Shown piece after piece: positions 1-6,353 of a DNA stretch of 17,769 nucleotides. Source of the DNA: Gemmatimonadota bacterium (GTDB taxonomy: Bacteria > Gemmatimonadota > Gemmatimonadetes > Gemmatimonadales > GWC2-71-9). A program made the position numbers and the translations under genes. The notes under the pieces were generated by a model, which ran no database searches, was not told the origin of the DNA, and saw only the letters and a list, made by a program, of their open reading frames with translations. The stretch covers positions 1-17,769 of the forward strand of contig JAPULP010000208.1 in assembly GCA_027294815.1 (NCBI GenBank). The letters run 5' to 3'. Positions within the stretch are counted from its first letter, which is position 1. Every line of letters begins with the position of its first letter.

Positions 1-280
1 CCTTCAGCAACATGTCGCTCTCTTCAATGCGCACGAAGCCCTCGATGGACGACCCGTCAAAAAGAATGTCGCCGGCGAGTGCTTTCGCGAATTGGCTCTT
101 GGGAACCTCGACGTTCTTGTTGATGCCGGTAACATCGGTGAACTGCAGCCTCAGCGAATCCACCTCGAAGCGATCAGCGAGCTGCGCGATGTCCTCCGCC
201 GTGGCGCCACTGGTGTTCAGGGCCTCGGACGACAGTTTCGGCTTCACTACCGAGTTGAACGTGAGGGGCTTAGGGGGCAC
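1..280 (-). CDS. glnA: Glutamine synthetase type I, N-terminal part (runs off the left edge)
   Basis: The first 93 codons of a type I glutamine synthetase, which makes glutamine from glutamate, ammonia and ATP in the cytoplasm. The visible part is the N-terminal beta-grasp domain. It carries the family motifs LQFTDVTGINKNVEVP (about residues 48-63), FDGSSIEGF (about 76-84) and VRIEESDM right after it, all typical of the dodecameric bacterial enzyme. The GTG start at 280 is chosen because an excellent ribosome site (AAGGAG at 292-287) sits six bases upstream and a near-consensus promoter lies at 350-378. Compared with Bacillus-type enzymes there is an N-terminal extension of roughly 20 residues (PPKPLTFNSVVKPKLSSEAL). 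The catalytic C-terminal domain is outside the window, so subtype and adenylylation site cannot be judged. Confidence 0.95.
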   Translation of the reverse strand, partial: MPPKPLTFNSVVKPKLSSEALNTSGATAEDIAQLADRFEVDSLRLQFTDVTGINKNVEVPKSQFAKALAGDILFDGSSIEGFVRIEESDMLLK

Positions 281-349
281 GGGACTCTCCTTGGATCTAT
301 GGGATTTCTGGCCGGCAATTCGTCGCCGCGGTTTCGCCTGCTTCCAACC

Positions 350-378
350 ATTCTATTCGGCAGCTGACTCAGTGTCAA
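350..378 (-). promoter_or_regulatory. Sigma70-type promoter of glnA
   Basis: On the minus strand there is a perfect -35 box TTGACA (378-373), a 17-base spacer and a -10 box TAGAAT (355-350). Transcription would start near 343, leaving a leader of about 60 bases before the GTG start of glnA. No sigma54-type GG/GC pair was seen, so nitrogen control, if any, would act on this promoter through other factors. Confidence 0.75.
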
Positions 379-385
379 CGATTTC

Positions 386-436
386 GTGCACAATCTGCAC
401 AATATTGGCCCAATTATGGAAATTGTGGACAAATAT
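386..436. promoter_or_regulatory. Repeated TTGTGCA / TTGTCCACA motifs upstream of the glnA promoter
   Basis: Just upstream of the -35 box, the minus strand reads TTGTCCACA (about 432-424) and then two close direct copies of ATTGTGCA (about 404-387), the second ending in TTGTGCAC. TTGTCCACA is one base from the DnaA-box consensus TTATCCACA. The repeated motifs, about ten bases apart, could be an activator or repressor site for glnA. No regulator is identified. Confidence 0.3.
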
Positions 437-495
437 CTGCTCTAAGTGGCAGGATATTCGTCCATCGATGTAATTTCTGAAGGTTTTTTAGAGAT

Positions 496-801
496 TTACG
501 ACAGAGAGTCCAGAAGACTCCAAAGTTCGTGCGCCGAGAACTCGCTGAACCGGGTATCGATGTCGCGCTCGGCCCACTCGAGGAAGATCCAGCCGGAAAG
601 CCGATGGGTGTTGCCACTCACGAAATGAATGCGCCCCCGCAGGCCGTTCATCTCGTCGTCGCGAACCGATTCGAGCAATACGTCCCACCGATGGTCGCCC
701 CGAGCCAGCTCCCCCATCTGGCGAGCCTTGATCGCTGATAGCGGTGGATCGAAATGCTTCAGCTTGGGCATTCCCGAATTGTCCGTCGAACGCAAGCTCA
801 T
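496..801 (-). CDS. Small conserved-looking protein of unknown function
   Basis: A 101-residue soluble protein without signal peptide or membrane segment. I do not recognise a family. The second half (GRIHFVSGNTHRLSGWIFLEW, then a short acidic helix ending LWSLLDSL) looks like a small alpha/beta fold, and codon use is like the neighbours. The ATG at 801 has only a weak ribosome site. An internal ATG at 771 (MPKLKHF) follows GGGA and could be the true start, giving 91 residues. It lies upstream of glnA on the same strand, with about 215 bases and the glnA promoter between them, so the two are probably transcribed separately. Confidence 0.65.
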   Translation of the reverse strand: MSLRSTDNSGMPKLKHFDPPLSAIKARQMGELARGDHRWDVLLESVRDDEMNGLRGRIHFVSGNTHRLSGWIFLEWAERDIDTRFSEFSAHELWSLLDSLS

Positions 802-981
802 GGTGGCTACAGTAATGCCGCGCCTGTGAGCACGCTAGCGCACGGGTCCGAGAGACTCGCCGCACCGCCCCAGAGTCCCGAAGCGATCCCGAAAATCCAC
901 GCGCCGGTCACACGGCACTCCGGCATCTATTCCGATGTGCCGACCCGTGTACATTCCCTGCCCCACGAGCGATAGAGGTTC

Positions 982-1737
982 ATGGCGGAGCCTAGGGTAC
1001 GGTGTCCCAAATGCGGCAGTGAAGCTAGCGGCAGGTTCTGCGGCGAATGCGGAACGTCGCTCGCGCCCCCCACGTGTCCCTCCTGCAAAACCGACTTACC
1101 GGCCGGCGTGCGCTTCTGTCATCTGTGCGGCGCTCCACTAGGAGCACCGCGCCCCCGCCCCCGCGCTTCCCGGTCGACCACCCCGGCATGGGTCGCGGTG
1201 GGCGCAATCGGTACGCTCGGGATCGGATACACCGCATTGCAAGTGTTCGACAGGGCGCCGTCCGTTCAACCGCCCCTTCGGTCGGCGCCTGCTCCCGACA
1301 TCAGCCAGATGACTCCGAGGGAGCGCGCCGATCGCCTCTTCGATCGCATCGTCCAGGCCGCCGAAGCCGGTGACACTGCACAGGTCAGCCAGTTCCAGCC
1401 GATGGCGCTGGCGGCGTATTCTATGCTACCTCAGCAAGACAGCGACTCCAGGTATCACGTTGGGTTGATACACTCGCTGACGGGTGCCTTCGGTGCGGCG
1501 CAAGGGCAGTTGGATTCGATCCGAGCCGACTCCCCAGACCACCTGCTCGGCGCGATGCTGCGTTACACCATCGCGCAACTCACCGGCGACATGCTGGGAC
1601 AGCAGCAAGCATACCGCGAATTCCTCGACGCTTACGACCAAGAGATATCATTGCAAAAACCAGAGTACGCAGCACACGATCCAGCCATCAACGCTTTTGT
1701 GACCGCCGCCCGGCAGGCTATCGGAATAAATAACTGA
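982..1737 (+). CDS. Double zinc-ribbon protein with one membrane helix and helical C-terminal domain
   Basis: A 251-residue protein. The N-terminus holds two zinc ribbons: C8-x2-C11 with C20-x2-C23, and C32-x2-C35 with C46-x2-C49. A Pro/Arg-rich linker (55-64) and a single hydrophobic helix (about 69-89) follow, then an Ala/Gln-rich helical domain (about 105-251) that reads like degenerate TPR helices (AQVSQFQPMALAAYSML, GLIHSLTGAFGAAQGQLDSI). The ribbons would stay in the cytoplasm and the helical domain outside, as in many bacterial zinc-ribbon membrane proteins. The start has an AGAGG site about five bases upstream. The stop TGA overlaps the ATG of mqnD by one base (TGATG), so mqnD translation is probably coupled to this gene. 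The substrate or partner is unknown. Confidence 0.8.
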   Translation: MAEPRVRCPKCGSEASGRFCGECGTSLAPPTCPSCKTDLPAGVRFCHLCGAPLGAPRPRPRASRSTTPAWVAVGAIGTLGIGYTALQVFDRAPSVQPPLRSAPAPDISQMTPRERADRLFDRIVQAAEAGDTAQVSQFQPMALAAYSMLPQQDSDSRYHVGLIHSLTGAFGAAQGQLDSIRADSPDHLLGAMLRYTIAQLTGDMLGQQQAYREFLDAYDQEISLQKPEYAAHDPAINAFVTAARQAIGINN

Positions 1738-2594
1738 TGCCCACCATCCATGTGGCTCACAGTCCGGATTCCGACGACGCTTTCATGTTCTGGGCGTTGG
1801 CGCAAAAAAAAATCGACACCGGCGACCGCGAGTACGTGCACGAACTCGCCGACATCGAAACACTCAACAGGCGAGCCCTCGATGCCGAACTCGAAGTAAC
1901 AGCGATTTCGGTGCACGCTTATGCCTACTTATCGGATACTTACGCCATCCTTCCTCACGGCGCTTCGATGGGCGATCGCGAGTACGGTCCGCGTCTCGTC
2001 GCTCGCACGCCAAAGCCTGCCGACGTCCGCGCCACCATCGCGGGCAAGAGCGTTGCCGTACCAGGAGAACTCACTACCGCCTACCTAGTGCTCCGTCTCT
2101 TTCAACCGGACTTCAAAGCGGTAGTGGTGCCGTTCGACCAAATCGAAGAAACAGTGGAACGCGGAGACGTCGATGCCGGATTGTTGATTCACGAAGGGCA
2201 ACTCACCTACCAAGATCGAGGCCTCCAACTTTGGCTCGACGAAGGTGCCTGGTGGTTCGACGAAACGAATGGTTTGCCGCTCCCTCTCGGATGTAACGTT
2301 GTGCGACGGGATCTGGGCGACGAGTTGATCAGCGCCGTGTCTCGAGATCTGCGCGCGAGCATCACCACCGGTCTGGAACATCGGGAAGAGGCCCTGGCCT
2401 ACGCGCTCCAGTTCTCGCGCGGTTTGGACGACGTCAAGGCCAACACCTTCGTCAGCATGTATGTCAACGATTTAACGGTCGATTACGGGGAACGCGGGCG
2501 GAAGGCGGTGGCGGAGTTGTTGGGAAGAGCGGCAGACGCTGGATTGATCCCCGAAAAGGTTCCGGTTTCGTTCGTGGACGACGGGGAGCGGTAA
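1737..2594 (+). CDS. mqnD: 1,4-dihydroxy-6-naphthoate synthase (futalosine menaquinone pathway)
   Basis: A 285-residue protein of the MqnA/MqnD family with a periplasmic-binding-protein-like fold. MqnD cleaves cyclic dehypoxanthinyl futalosine to 1,4-dihydroxy-6-naphthoate during menaquinone synthesis. Sequence marks are the N-terminal HSPDSDDAFMFWAL (residues 8-21, the family's SPxxxD-F-F-AL motif), SVHAYAYL (59-65), the ligand-loop motif PGELTTAYLVL (109-119), and IHEGQLTY (151-158), whose His152 corresponds to the proposed catalytic base. Length is normal for the family. It shares one base with the zinc-ribbon gene upstream (TGATG). The other mqn genes are not in the window, so the pathway is scattered or lies elsewhere. 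Its presence implies respiration with menaquinone made by the futalosine route. Confidence 0.92.
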   Translation: MPTIHVAHSPDSDDAFMFWALAQKKIDTGDREYVHELADIETLNRRALDAELEVTAISVHAYAYLSDTYAILPHGASMGDREYGPRLVARTPKPADVRATIAGKSVAVPGELTTAYLVLRLFQPDFKAVVVPFDQIEETVERGDVDAGLLIHEGQLTYQDRGLQLWLDEGAWWFDETNGLPLPLGCNVVRRDLGDELISAVSRDLRASITTGLEHREEALAYALQFSRGLDDVKANTFVSMYVNDLTVDYGERGRKAVAELLGRAADAGLIPEKVPVSFVDDGER

Positions 2595-2676
2595 GAAGTG
2601 AGAGGGCCCTTCCCCCCACACCCGGGGGGCGGGGCGGGGCGGGGCCGTCTCACTTCTCACCACTCACGTCTCACTC
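2594..2676. repeat. Hairpin and CTCACNN heptamer repeat after mqnD
   Basis: Directly at the mqnD stop codon, AGAAGTGAGA-G-GGCCC (2594-2609) pairs with GGGCC-G-TCTCACTTCT (2642-2657), a 15-of-16 base inverted repeat with a G-rich loop. The right arm continues as four exactly phased heptamers (2649-2676): CTCACTT, CTCACCA, CTCACGT, CTCACTC. No T-run follows on the plus strand, so this is not a classical terminator for mqnD. Confidence 0.75.
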
Positions 2677-2708
2677 AAAAAAAACCCGGGGGCCGAAGCA
2701 CCCCGGGT
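2677..2708 (-). terminator. Intrinsic terminator for minus-strand transcript
   Basis: Read on the minus strand: ACCCGGGG (2708-2701), T, a GC-TTCG-GC tetraloop hairpin, C, CCCCGGGT (2691-2684), then a run of eight T (2684-2677). It would end the transcript coming from the pseudopilin gene and the 53-residue ORF. Confidence 0.88.
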
Positions 2709-2771
2709 CGGAGTGGCCGGACGACGCCGCCGTCAAACGCCGCGCACGGCCACAATCTATTTCAACGAGCG

Positions 2772-2933
2772 TCAGGCTCTCGGTATGACCCCGCTCGGCA
2801 AGTAGATCGTGGGTTTCAGATTGTGACTCCCACGCTCGCTGCGGTCCATCCTTGCAACCAGCCTTGGCACTGCTTTCTCGAGTGACGCTCTCCTTTGTGT
2901 CTTCCTCATCCGTGTACCCGCGAGTACCGCCAT
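2772..2933 (-). CDS. Possible small basic protein, 53 residues
   Basis: A short ORF between the pseudopilin gene and the terminator. The ATG at 2933 follows AGGAG with an eight-base gap, a good ribosome site. The product starts MAVLAGTRMRKTQRRASLEK and ends PTIYLPSGVIPRA. It is strongly basic (Arg/Lys-rich N-terminal two thirds), with no membrane segment or cysteine. I recognise no family, and it uses more AGG/AGA codons than its neighbours, which argues for caution. Its place, with a clear ribosome site ahead and a strong terminator 64 bases after the stop, supports a real transcript, coding or not. If it is not translated, the region could be a small RNA or just the 3' UTR of the pseudopilin mRNA. 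Confidence 0.4.
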   Translation of the reverse strand: MAVLAGTRMRKTQRRASLEKAVPRLVARMDRSERGSHNLKPTIYLPSGVIPRA

Positions 2934-3015
2934 TTGATCCTCTCCTGTCAACTTCCTGTTCCTGCCTCACTCAGTTAGATGCTTCCCCCGCCGAGATGGT
3001 TGCACGCTTCGGCGG

Positions 3016-3444
3016 CTATCGACTGCGCCGAATTCGCCCGATCCGCGAGATGGCCAGCGAATCGGCCGCCGATCCCCGACGAAAAACCAGCTTCGTGTTC
3101 GCCGCTCCATAACCGAGCCCCGTCACACTGATGCGAATCGTGGGGCGCGATACCGTCAGCGACACTCCAAACACAGCCGGTCCCGCTCTTCTCATGAACA
3201 CCGTGTCGGGTCGCCCTTCGATCACCGCCACAAGCGAATCCCGACCAAACTCGATACGAACCCGCTTGCCACGTACGATGGCCGCAAACCGCGCCGATCG
3301 ATAAAAGCCGACCGTCTCGTGTACCGAGCGCGCCACCGCTAGTTGGTCTAACGCCTTCCCAAGCCGTGGAGTTCCCAGCGCCGTGAGAATCCCAACGATC
3401 ACCAACACGATTACGACCTCGACGAGGGTAAAGCCGGCCTTCAT
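3016..3444 (-). CDS. GspH/FimT-like type II/IV pseudopilin
   Basis: A 142-residue prepilin-like protein. It begins MKAGFTLVEVVIVLVIVGIL, a class III signal with the cleavage site KAG^FTLVE and Glu at +5, followed by the hydrophobic pilin helix. The rest (SVHETVGFYRSARFAAIVRG onward) fits the GspH/FimT minor-pseudopilin fold with beta strands such as KRVRIEFGRDSLVAVIEG. The ATG at 3444 is chosen because it leaves the usual three-residue leader; longer in-frame starts would add residues that do not look like a pilin leader. The ribosome site is weak. No other pilus or secretion gene is adjacent, so it is an orphan that would need a prepilin peptidase encoded elsewhere. The stop lies some 80 bases before the small ORF downstream. 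Confidence 0.85.
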   Translation of the reverse strand: MKAGFTLVEVVIVLVIVGILTALGTPRLGKALDQLAVARSVHETVGFYRSARFAAIVRGKRVRIEFGRDSLVAVIEGRPDTVFMRRAGPAVFGVSLTVSRPTIRISVTGLGYGAANTKLVFRRGSAADSLAISRIGRIRRSR

Positions 3445-3540
3445 GCAGTAAACGTTGCTTGTGCGGCCAGAATCCCTGCACCAGAGATATGCGGCGAGTA
3501 GCCGAAAACCGCGCGCCGGGTCACTCCAACCGTTTCCTGA

Positions 3541-3561
3541 CAGAGCCCGCACACGGCTCTG
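3541..3561. repeat. Inverted repeat in divergent intergenic region
   Basis: CAGAGCC (3541-3547) and GGCTCTG (3555-3561) form a perfect seven-base inverted repeat with a seven-base loop, between the divergent pseudopilin and cytochrome genes. It has no T-run. It could be an operator for one or both genes. Apart from this I see no confident promoter in 3445-3667. Confidence 0.35.
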
Positions 3562-3667
3562 ACCTTACCCCTTCGCACCGACGGTATCGTCCGTAGTCCT
3601 CCCACACAGGTGTCCGATGACGTCCCTACCTTTGGCAGCAATCGAGGTCCGCACGGGCCGGTTCGTC

Positions 3668-4402
3668 ATGCGCGCAACCATCTGCGCGTCCATGCTGTTG
3701 GCGATGTCCGGCACACCGATCACGGCGCAGATTCCAGACGAGTTCCAAAATCTGCGGATCCTTCCGACCGACATCTCGCGCGATAGTCTCCTTAGGGTCA
3801 TGCGTGACTTTTCGTTCGCGCTGGGCGTGCGATGTCAGTACTGCCACGTCGGCGGAGACGGCATCTCGTTCGAAGGAGTCGAGTTCCACAAAGACGACGA
3901 TCCCGACAAGAGAAAAGCGCGCTTCATGCTCCGGTTGGTGGCCAACCTCAACAATCAGGTGTTCCCCCTCATTCCCGAGCGCGACGATCCCCCTAGGCAA
4001 ATCGAGTGCAAGACTTGTCATCGCGGGCTGGCCAAACCCGTTCTGCTGAGAAACGTTTTGAGTTCTGTCCTCGACCAGCACGGAGCCGACTCAGCAACGG
4101 CAACGTACAGAAGACTGCGAGAGTCGTCCGGGATGGCGGGCGTGTACGACTTTGGAGAGTGGGAGACCAATACCCTGGCGGAAGAGCTCGCGGCTCAAGG
4201 CCGCTTCCGAGATGCAATCGCTATTTACAAACTGAACGCGGACTTCTACCCCCGCTCTTCCGCCATTGCCGGTTCGCTCGGGCGCTTGTACGAGCAAGTC
4301 GCCGACACCGCGGCGGCGATTCGTTCATATGAGCGGACGCTCGAACTCCGTCCGAACCACCGGGGAGCAACCGAACGACTACGCGTCCTGCGCGGGCAAT
4401 AG
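3668..4402 (+). CDS. Exported two-haem c-type cytochrome with C-terminal TPR repeats
   Basis: A 244-residue periplasmic protein. MRATICASMLLAMSGTPITA^Q is a clear signal peptide, which decides the start at 3668. An ATG at 3617 would add 17 residues and has an AGGTG site, so it remains possible. Two haem motifs are seen, CQYCH (Cys56, Cys59, His60) and CKTCH (Cys114, Cys117, His118). The stretch NLRILPTDISRDSLLRVMRDF before the first motif and FMLRLV before the second match the photosynthetic reaction-centre cytochrome c family (PF02276), where the helix methionine is the sixth haem ligand. The common non-photosynthetic members have the same two-haem layout. After residue 150 come two TPR units (AEELAAQGRFRDAIAIYKLN and LGRLYEQVADTAAAIRSYE). 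An electron-transfer role is likely; the partner is unknown. Confidence 0.88.
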   Translation: MRATICASMLLAMSGTPITAQIPDEFQNLRILPTDISRDSLLRVMRDFSFALGVRCQYCHVGGDGISFEGVEFHKDDDPDKRKARFMLRLVANLNNQVFPLIPERDDPPRQIECKTCHRGLAKPVLLRNVLSSVLDQHGADSATATYRRLRESSGMAGVYDFGEWETNTLAEELAAQGRFRDAIAIYKLNADFYPRSSAIAGSLGRLYEQVADTAAAIRSYERTLELRPNHRGATERLRVLRGQ

Positions 4403-4438
4403 CCCAACCGGTGGGGGGTGGTGTTGTCTCAAGGTCGG

Positions 4439-4444
4439 CATAAT
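4439..4444 (+). promoter_or_regulatory. Possible -10 box giving a leaderless mRNA
   Basis: CATAAT lies eight bases before the ATG at 4453, matching TATAAT in five of six bases. Transcription would then start at or next to the ATG, and no ribosome-binding sequence is visible before that ATG. A -35 box at the right spacing is not evident. Confidence 0.3.
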
Positions 4445-4452
4445 ACTGCTTC

Positions 4453-5094
4453 ATGCCCAATGAAGCGCCCAAAGACCCGCTCGTCATTCTCCGCCAATAT
4501 CGCCAACTCGCTCCCTGGAATCTTCACGACCTGACCTCCGTGGCCGGGGCGCTCCTCGAGGCGTCCGGCGTACGACCGACAAACGCAGCAGCGAAGACAC
4601 GGCCGGGCGATCGGACGATTCGCTATTACGTAGCCCAAGGCCTGATGGCTCCACCCGAGGGGCGCGGAACGTCGGCAACGTACTCGTATAGACACTTACT
4701 TCAGATTCTGCTCATCAAGCTGCGCCAAATGGAAGGCGTTCCCCTTTCGCAAATTGGGAACGAACTCGAAGACCACACTGGAGACATCATCGAGCACCGT
4801 GTGGCTTCCTCCCTCGGGGCCGGTGTGGTTCCGCCCAGTCACCTGGCGATTGCAAATCCCGAGGCCGCTCGGGGGCGGGCCGGGAGAGCCATCCATGCCT
4901 GGGCAGGACTGAGTGAATCGACCGACCGGCCCGCCGAAATCGGCACCACAAAGTGGCACCGGGTTCCCGTTGTGCGGGGGGTGGAGCTCCACGTCCACGA
5001 GGGGCATCCCCTCGCGAAACACATCGGTGAAGGCCAGGACATTGCAGACGCTGTTCGTCTCGCGGTGAATCGGCTGCTGATGAGAGATGAATAA
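4453..5094 (+). CDS. MerR-family transcriptional regulator
   Basis: A 213-residue protein with an N-terminal winged helix of MerR type (about residues 26-105). RTIRYYVAQGLMAPPEGRG (54-72) is the family's x-IRYYxxxGLxxPxRxxxxYR signature. YSYRHLLQILLIKLRQMEG and VPLSQI follow, the usual helix that leads into the dimer coiled coil. A Gly/Ala-rich linker and a separate domain of about 60 residues (WHRVPVVRGVELHVHEGHPLA onward) follow; I cannot assign a ligand. No cysteine metal site is present, so it is not a classical metal sensor. An N-terminal extension precedes the HTH. The broken M48 protease gene follows immediately on the same strand and may have been its target or co-transcribed partner. 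Confidence 0.82.
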   Translation: MPNEAPKDPLVILRQYRQLAPWNLHDLTSVAGALLEASGVRPTNAAAKTRPGDRTIRYYVAQGLMAPPEGRGTSATYSYRHLLQILLIKLRQMEGVPLSQIGNELEDHTGDIIEHRVASSLGAGVVPPSHLAIANPEAARGRAGRAIHAWAGLSESTDRPAEIGTTKWHRVPVVRGVELHVHEGHPLAKHIGEGQDIADAVRLAVNRLLMRDE

Positions 5095-5157
5095 GAACAC
5101 GCCTCGCGGGTATCTATATCACATCGCGGTACCCTCAGCGGCAGACATCTTGTCGCG

Positions 5158-6012
5158 GGACCACATCCAATCCCAATCGGCGCAACCATCCTCGCGTTCG
5201 GCCTCGTGTCGTACGCCCGCCGCCCCGGCCAAAAAAAAATCTCTGGGCGACCGGCGCTTGGGAGCTGGTTGCTCCGAAACGGCAGGAAGAAAAGGTGCTG
5301 GTCAATGTCGTAGAAGAGATGTCGATCGCGTCCGGACTTCCGCTGCCCAAAATATGGATCGTGCCGGACAAAGATCCGAACGCCTTCGCCACGGGTAACG
5401 ACGAAAGCTGAGTCCTACGTGGCCGTGACGGAGGGTCTCCTCGACACTCTCAACCGCGACGAGCTGCAGGGTGTAATTGCCCACGAAATGGCCCACATCA
5501 AGAATCACGACGTGAAGCTGATGACGTTGCTCGCGGCGCTGATCGGCGCGATCGTGCTGATGTCGGACGCGGCATGGCGCTCGCTGCGGGTCGGCAGGCG
5601 CACCAAGACAGGAAGGGGAGGCGGAAAGAAAGGCGGCCTTGGCGCAATCATCCTCGTCGCATGGCTACTCACTCTGTTGGTGGCGCCTCTCCTCTCTCGC
5701 ATCCTCGCACTGGGAGTGAGCCGCAAGCGCGAACTCCTGGCAGACGCGTCGAGTGCGCAATTCACACGCAATCCCGCAGCGCTAGCGGTGGCCCTTCGCA
5801 AAATCGAGGATGCGCAGTCGGCCACCAAGGCTATCGGCCGCGGTAGCGCGCACCTTTGCATCGCCGATCCGCTCGGTCGGCGTCTGACACACAAACAAGG
5901 ATTTATCGCGGACCTTCTTGCTACACATCCTCCGATGGGCCTGCGGGTGGCGCACCTCAAAGCGATGGCGTTTCAGTACGAGCAGACGGGAGTGTTACCG
6001 GAGTCGGTATAA
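5158..6012 (+). pseudogene. M48 (HtpX-like) membrane zinc metalloprotease, frameshifted and 5'-incomplete
   Basis: Three reading frames together give an M48-type protease. Frame one (from about 5158) encodes PHPIPIGATILAFGLVSYAR, a membrane helix, up to an A9 run at 5231-5239. Restoring one A joins it to LWATGAWELVAPKRQEEK and NVVEEMSIASGLPLPKIWIV, ending in a TGA at 5409-5411. Removing the T at 5409 joins that to SYVAVTEGLLDTLNRDELQ and the zinc site HEMAHIKNHD (HExxH), then a two-helix membrane hairpin (GLGAIILVAWLLTLLVAPLL) and the third-ligand region RKRELLADASSAQFTRNP. The normal first membrane helix and start codon are missing before 5158, so there is more than two simple indels. HtpX-like proteases degrade misfolded inner-membrane proteins. 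The last frame alone (5419-6012, from a GTG) could still make a 197-residue fragment with the zinc site. Confidence 0.75.
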
Positions 6013-6224
6013 AGGGAGCGGGGAGCGGGGAGCGGGTAACTACCTGAGCGCACCGCAGCCAACTCCGTGAATTCCAGTTGCTCCAGGATAGCCCGAGCCA
6101 ATTCGCGGTCTTGACTTCGCCCGGTATATCGCGTGATGAGGGTCGCCGCGCATCGAATCGCCTCGAGACGATCTCGAAGCTCTCGCGCCGCAGCTTCGCG
6201 CGACGCTTCCGCACCGGTCGGCAT
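5973..6224 (-). CDS. Small helical protein, weakly like a histidine-kinase dimerisation helix
   Basis: An 83-residue ORF on the strand opposite to, and overlapping by 40 bases, the end of the M48 gene. The core, AARELRDRLEAIRCAATLI followed by RELARAILEQLEFTELAAV, is an amphipathic helix pair whose spacing recalls the HisKA dimerisation domain (HELRxPLxAIxxAAxxL), with Arg in place of the phospho-accepting His. This likeness is only pattern-level. The last 25 residues (YPLPAPRS and beyond) are encoded by a GGGAGCG heptamer repeat and by antisense of the M48 end, so the tail looks recent. The ATG at 6224 has a weak site; ATG 6236 and TTG 6242 are in-frame alternatives. Confidence 0.4.
   Translation of the reverse strand: MPTGAEASREAAARELRDRLEAIRCAATLITRYTGRSQDRELARAILEQLEFTELAAVRSGSYPLPAPRSLYTDSGNTPVCSY
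6014..6036. repeat. GGGAGCG heptamer repeat, three copies
   Basis: Three perfect head-to-tail copies of GGGAGCG plus GG, two bases after the M48 stop codon. Since 21 bases equal seven codons, the array stays in frame in the opposite-strand ORF, where it encodes a Pro-rich stretch (PLPAPRS). Confidence 0.85.
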
Positions 6225-6308
6225 GACGCACCACATGCACAACCATATTAGAACGGTGACCCCCGACCATCACCTATTCAATGCGTCATACGGCAGAATG
6301 TTGCGGAC

Positions 6309-6353
6309 AAAAAAAAAGACGACCGACAACCCCCGAAGGGATCATCGGCCGTC
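6309..6353 (-). terminator. Strong intrinsic terminator of the minus-strand RNA
   Basis: Read on the minus strand, a 16-pair stem starting GACGGCCGATGATCCC, closed by a TTCG tetraloop, with G-T pairs tolerated, is followed by nine T (6317-6309). It is among the best terminators in the window. No convincing ORF precedes it, so it most likely ends a non-coding RNA. Confidence 0.9.

Noticed and set aside
2671..2970. 99-codon minus-strand ORF through the terminator
   Set aside because: Its last codons are the terminator stem and T-run (ending GPRVFFE), which is not compatible with a real C-terminus.
2975..3481. 168-codon frame overlapping the pseudopilin gene
   Set aside because: It is an out-of-frame shadow with no pilin signal or recognisable domain; the frame starting at 3444 carries the KAG^FTLVE leader.
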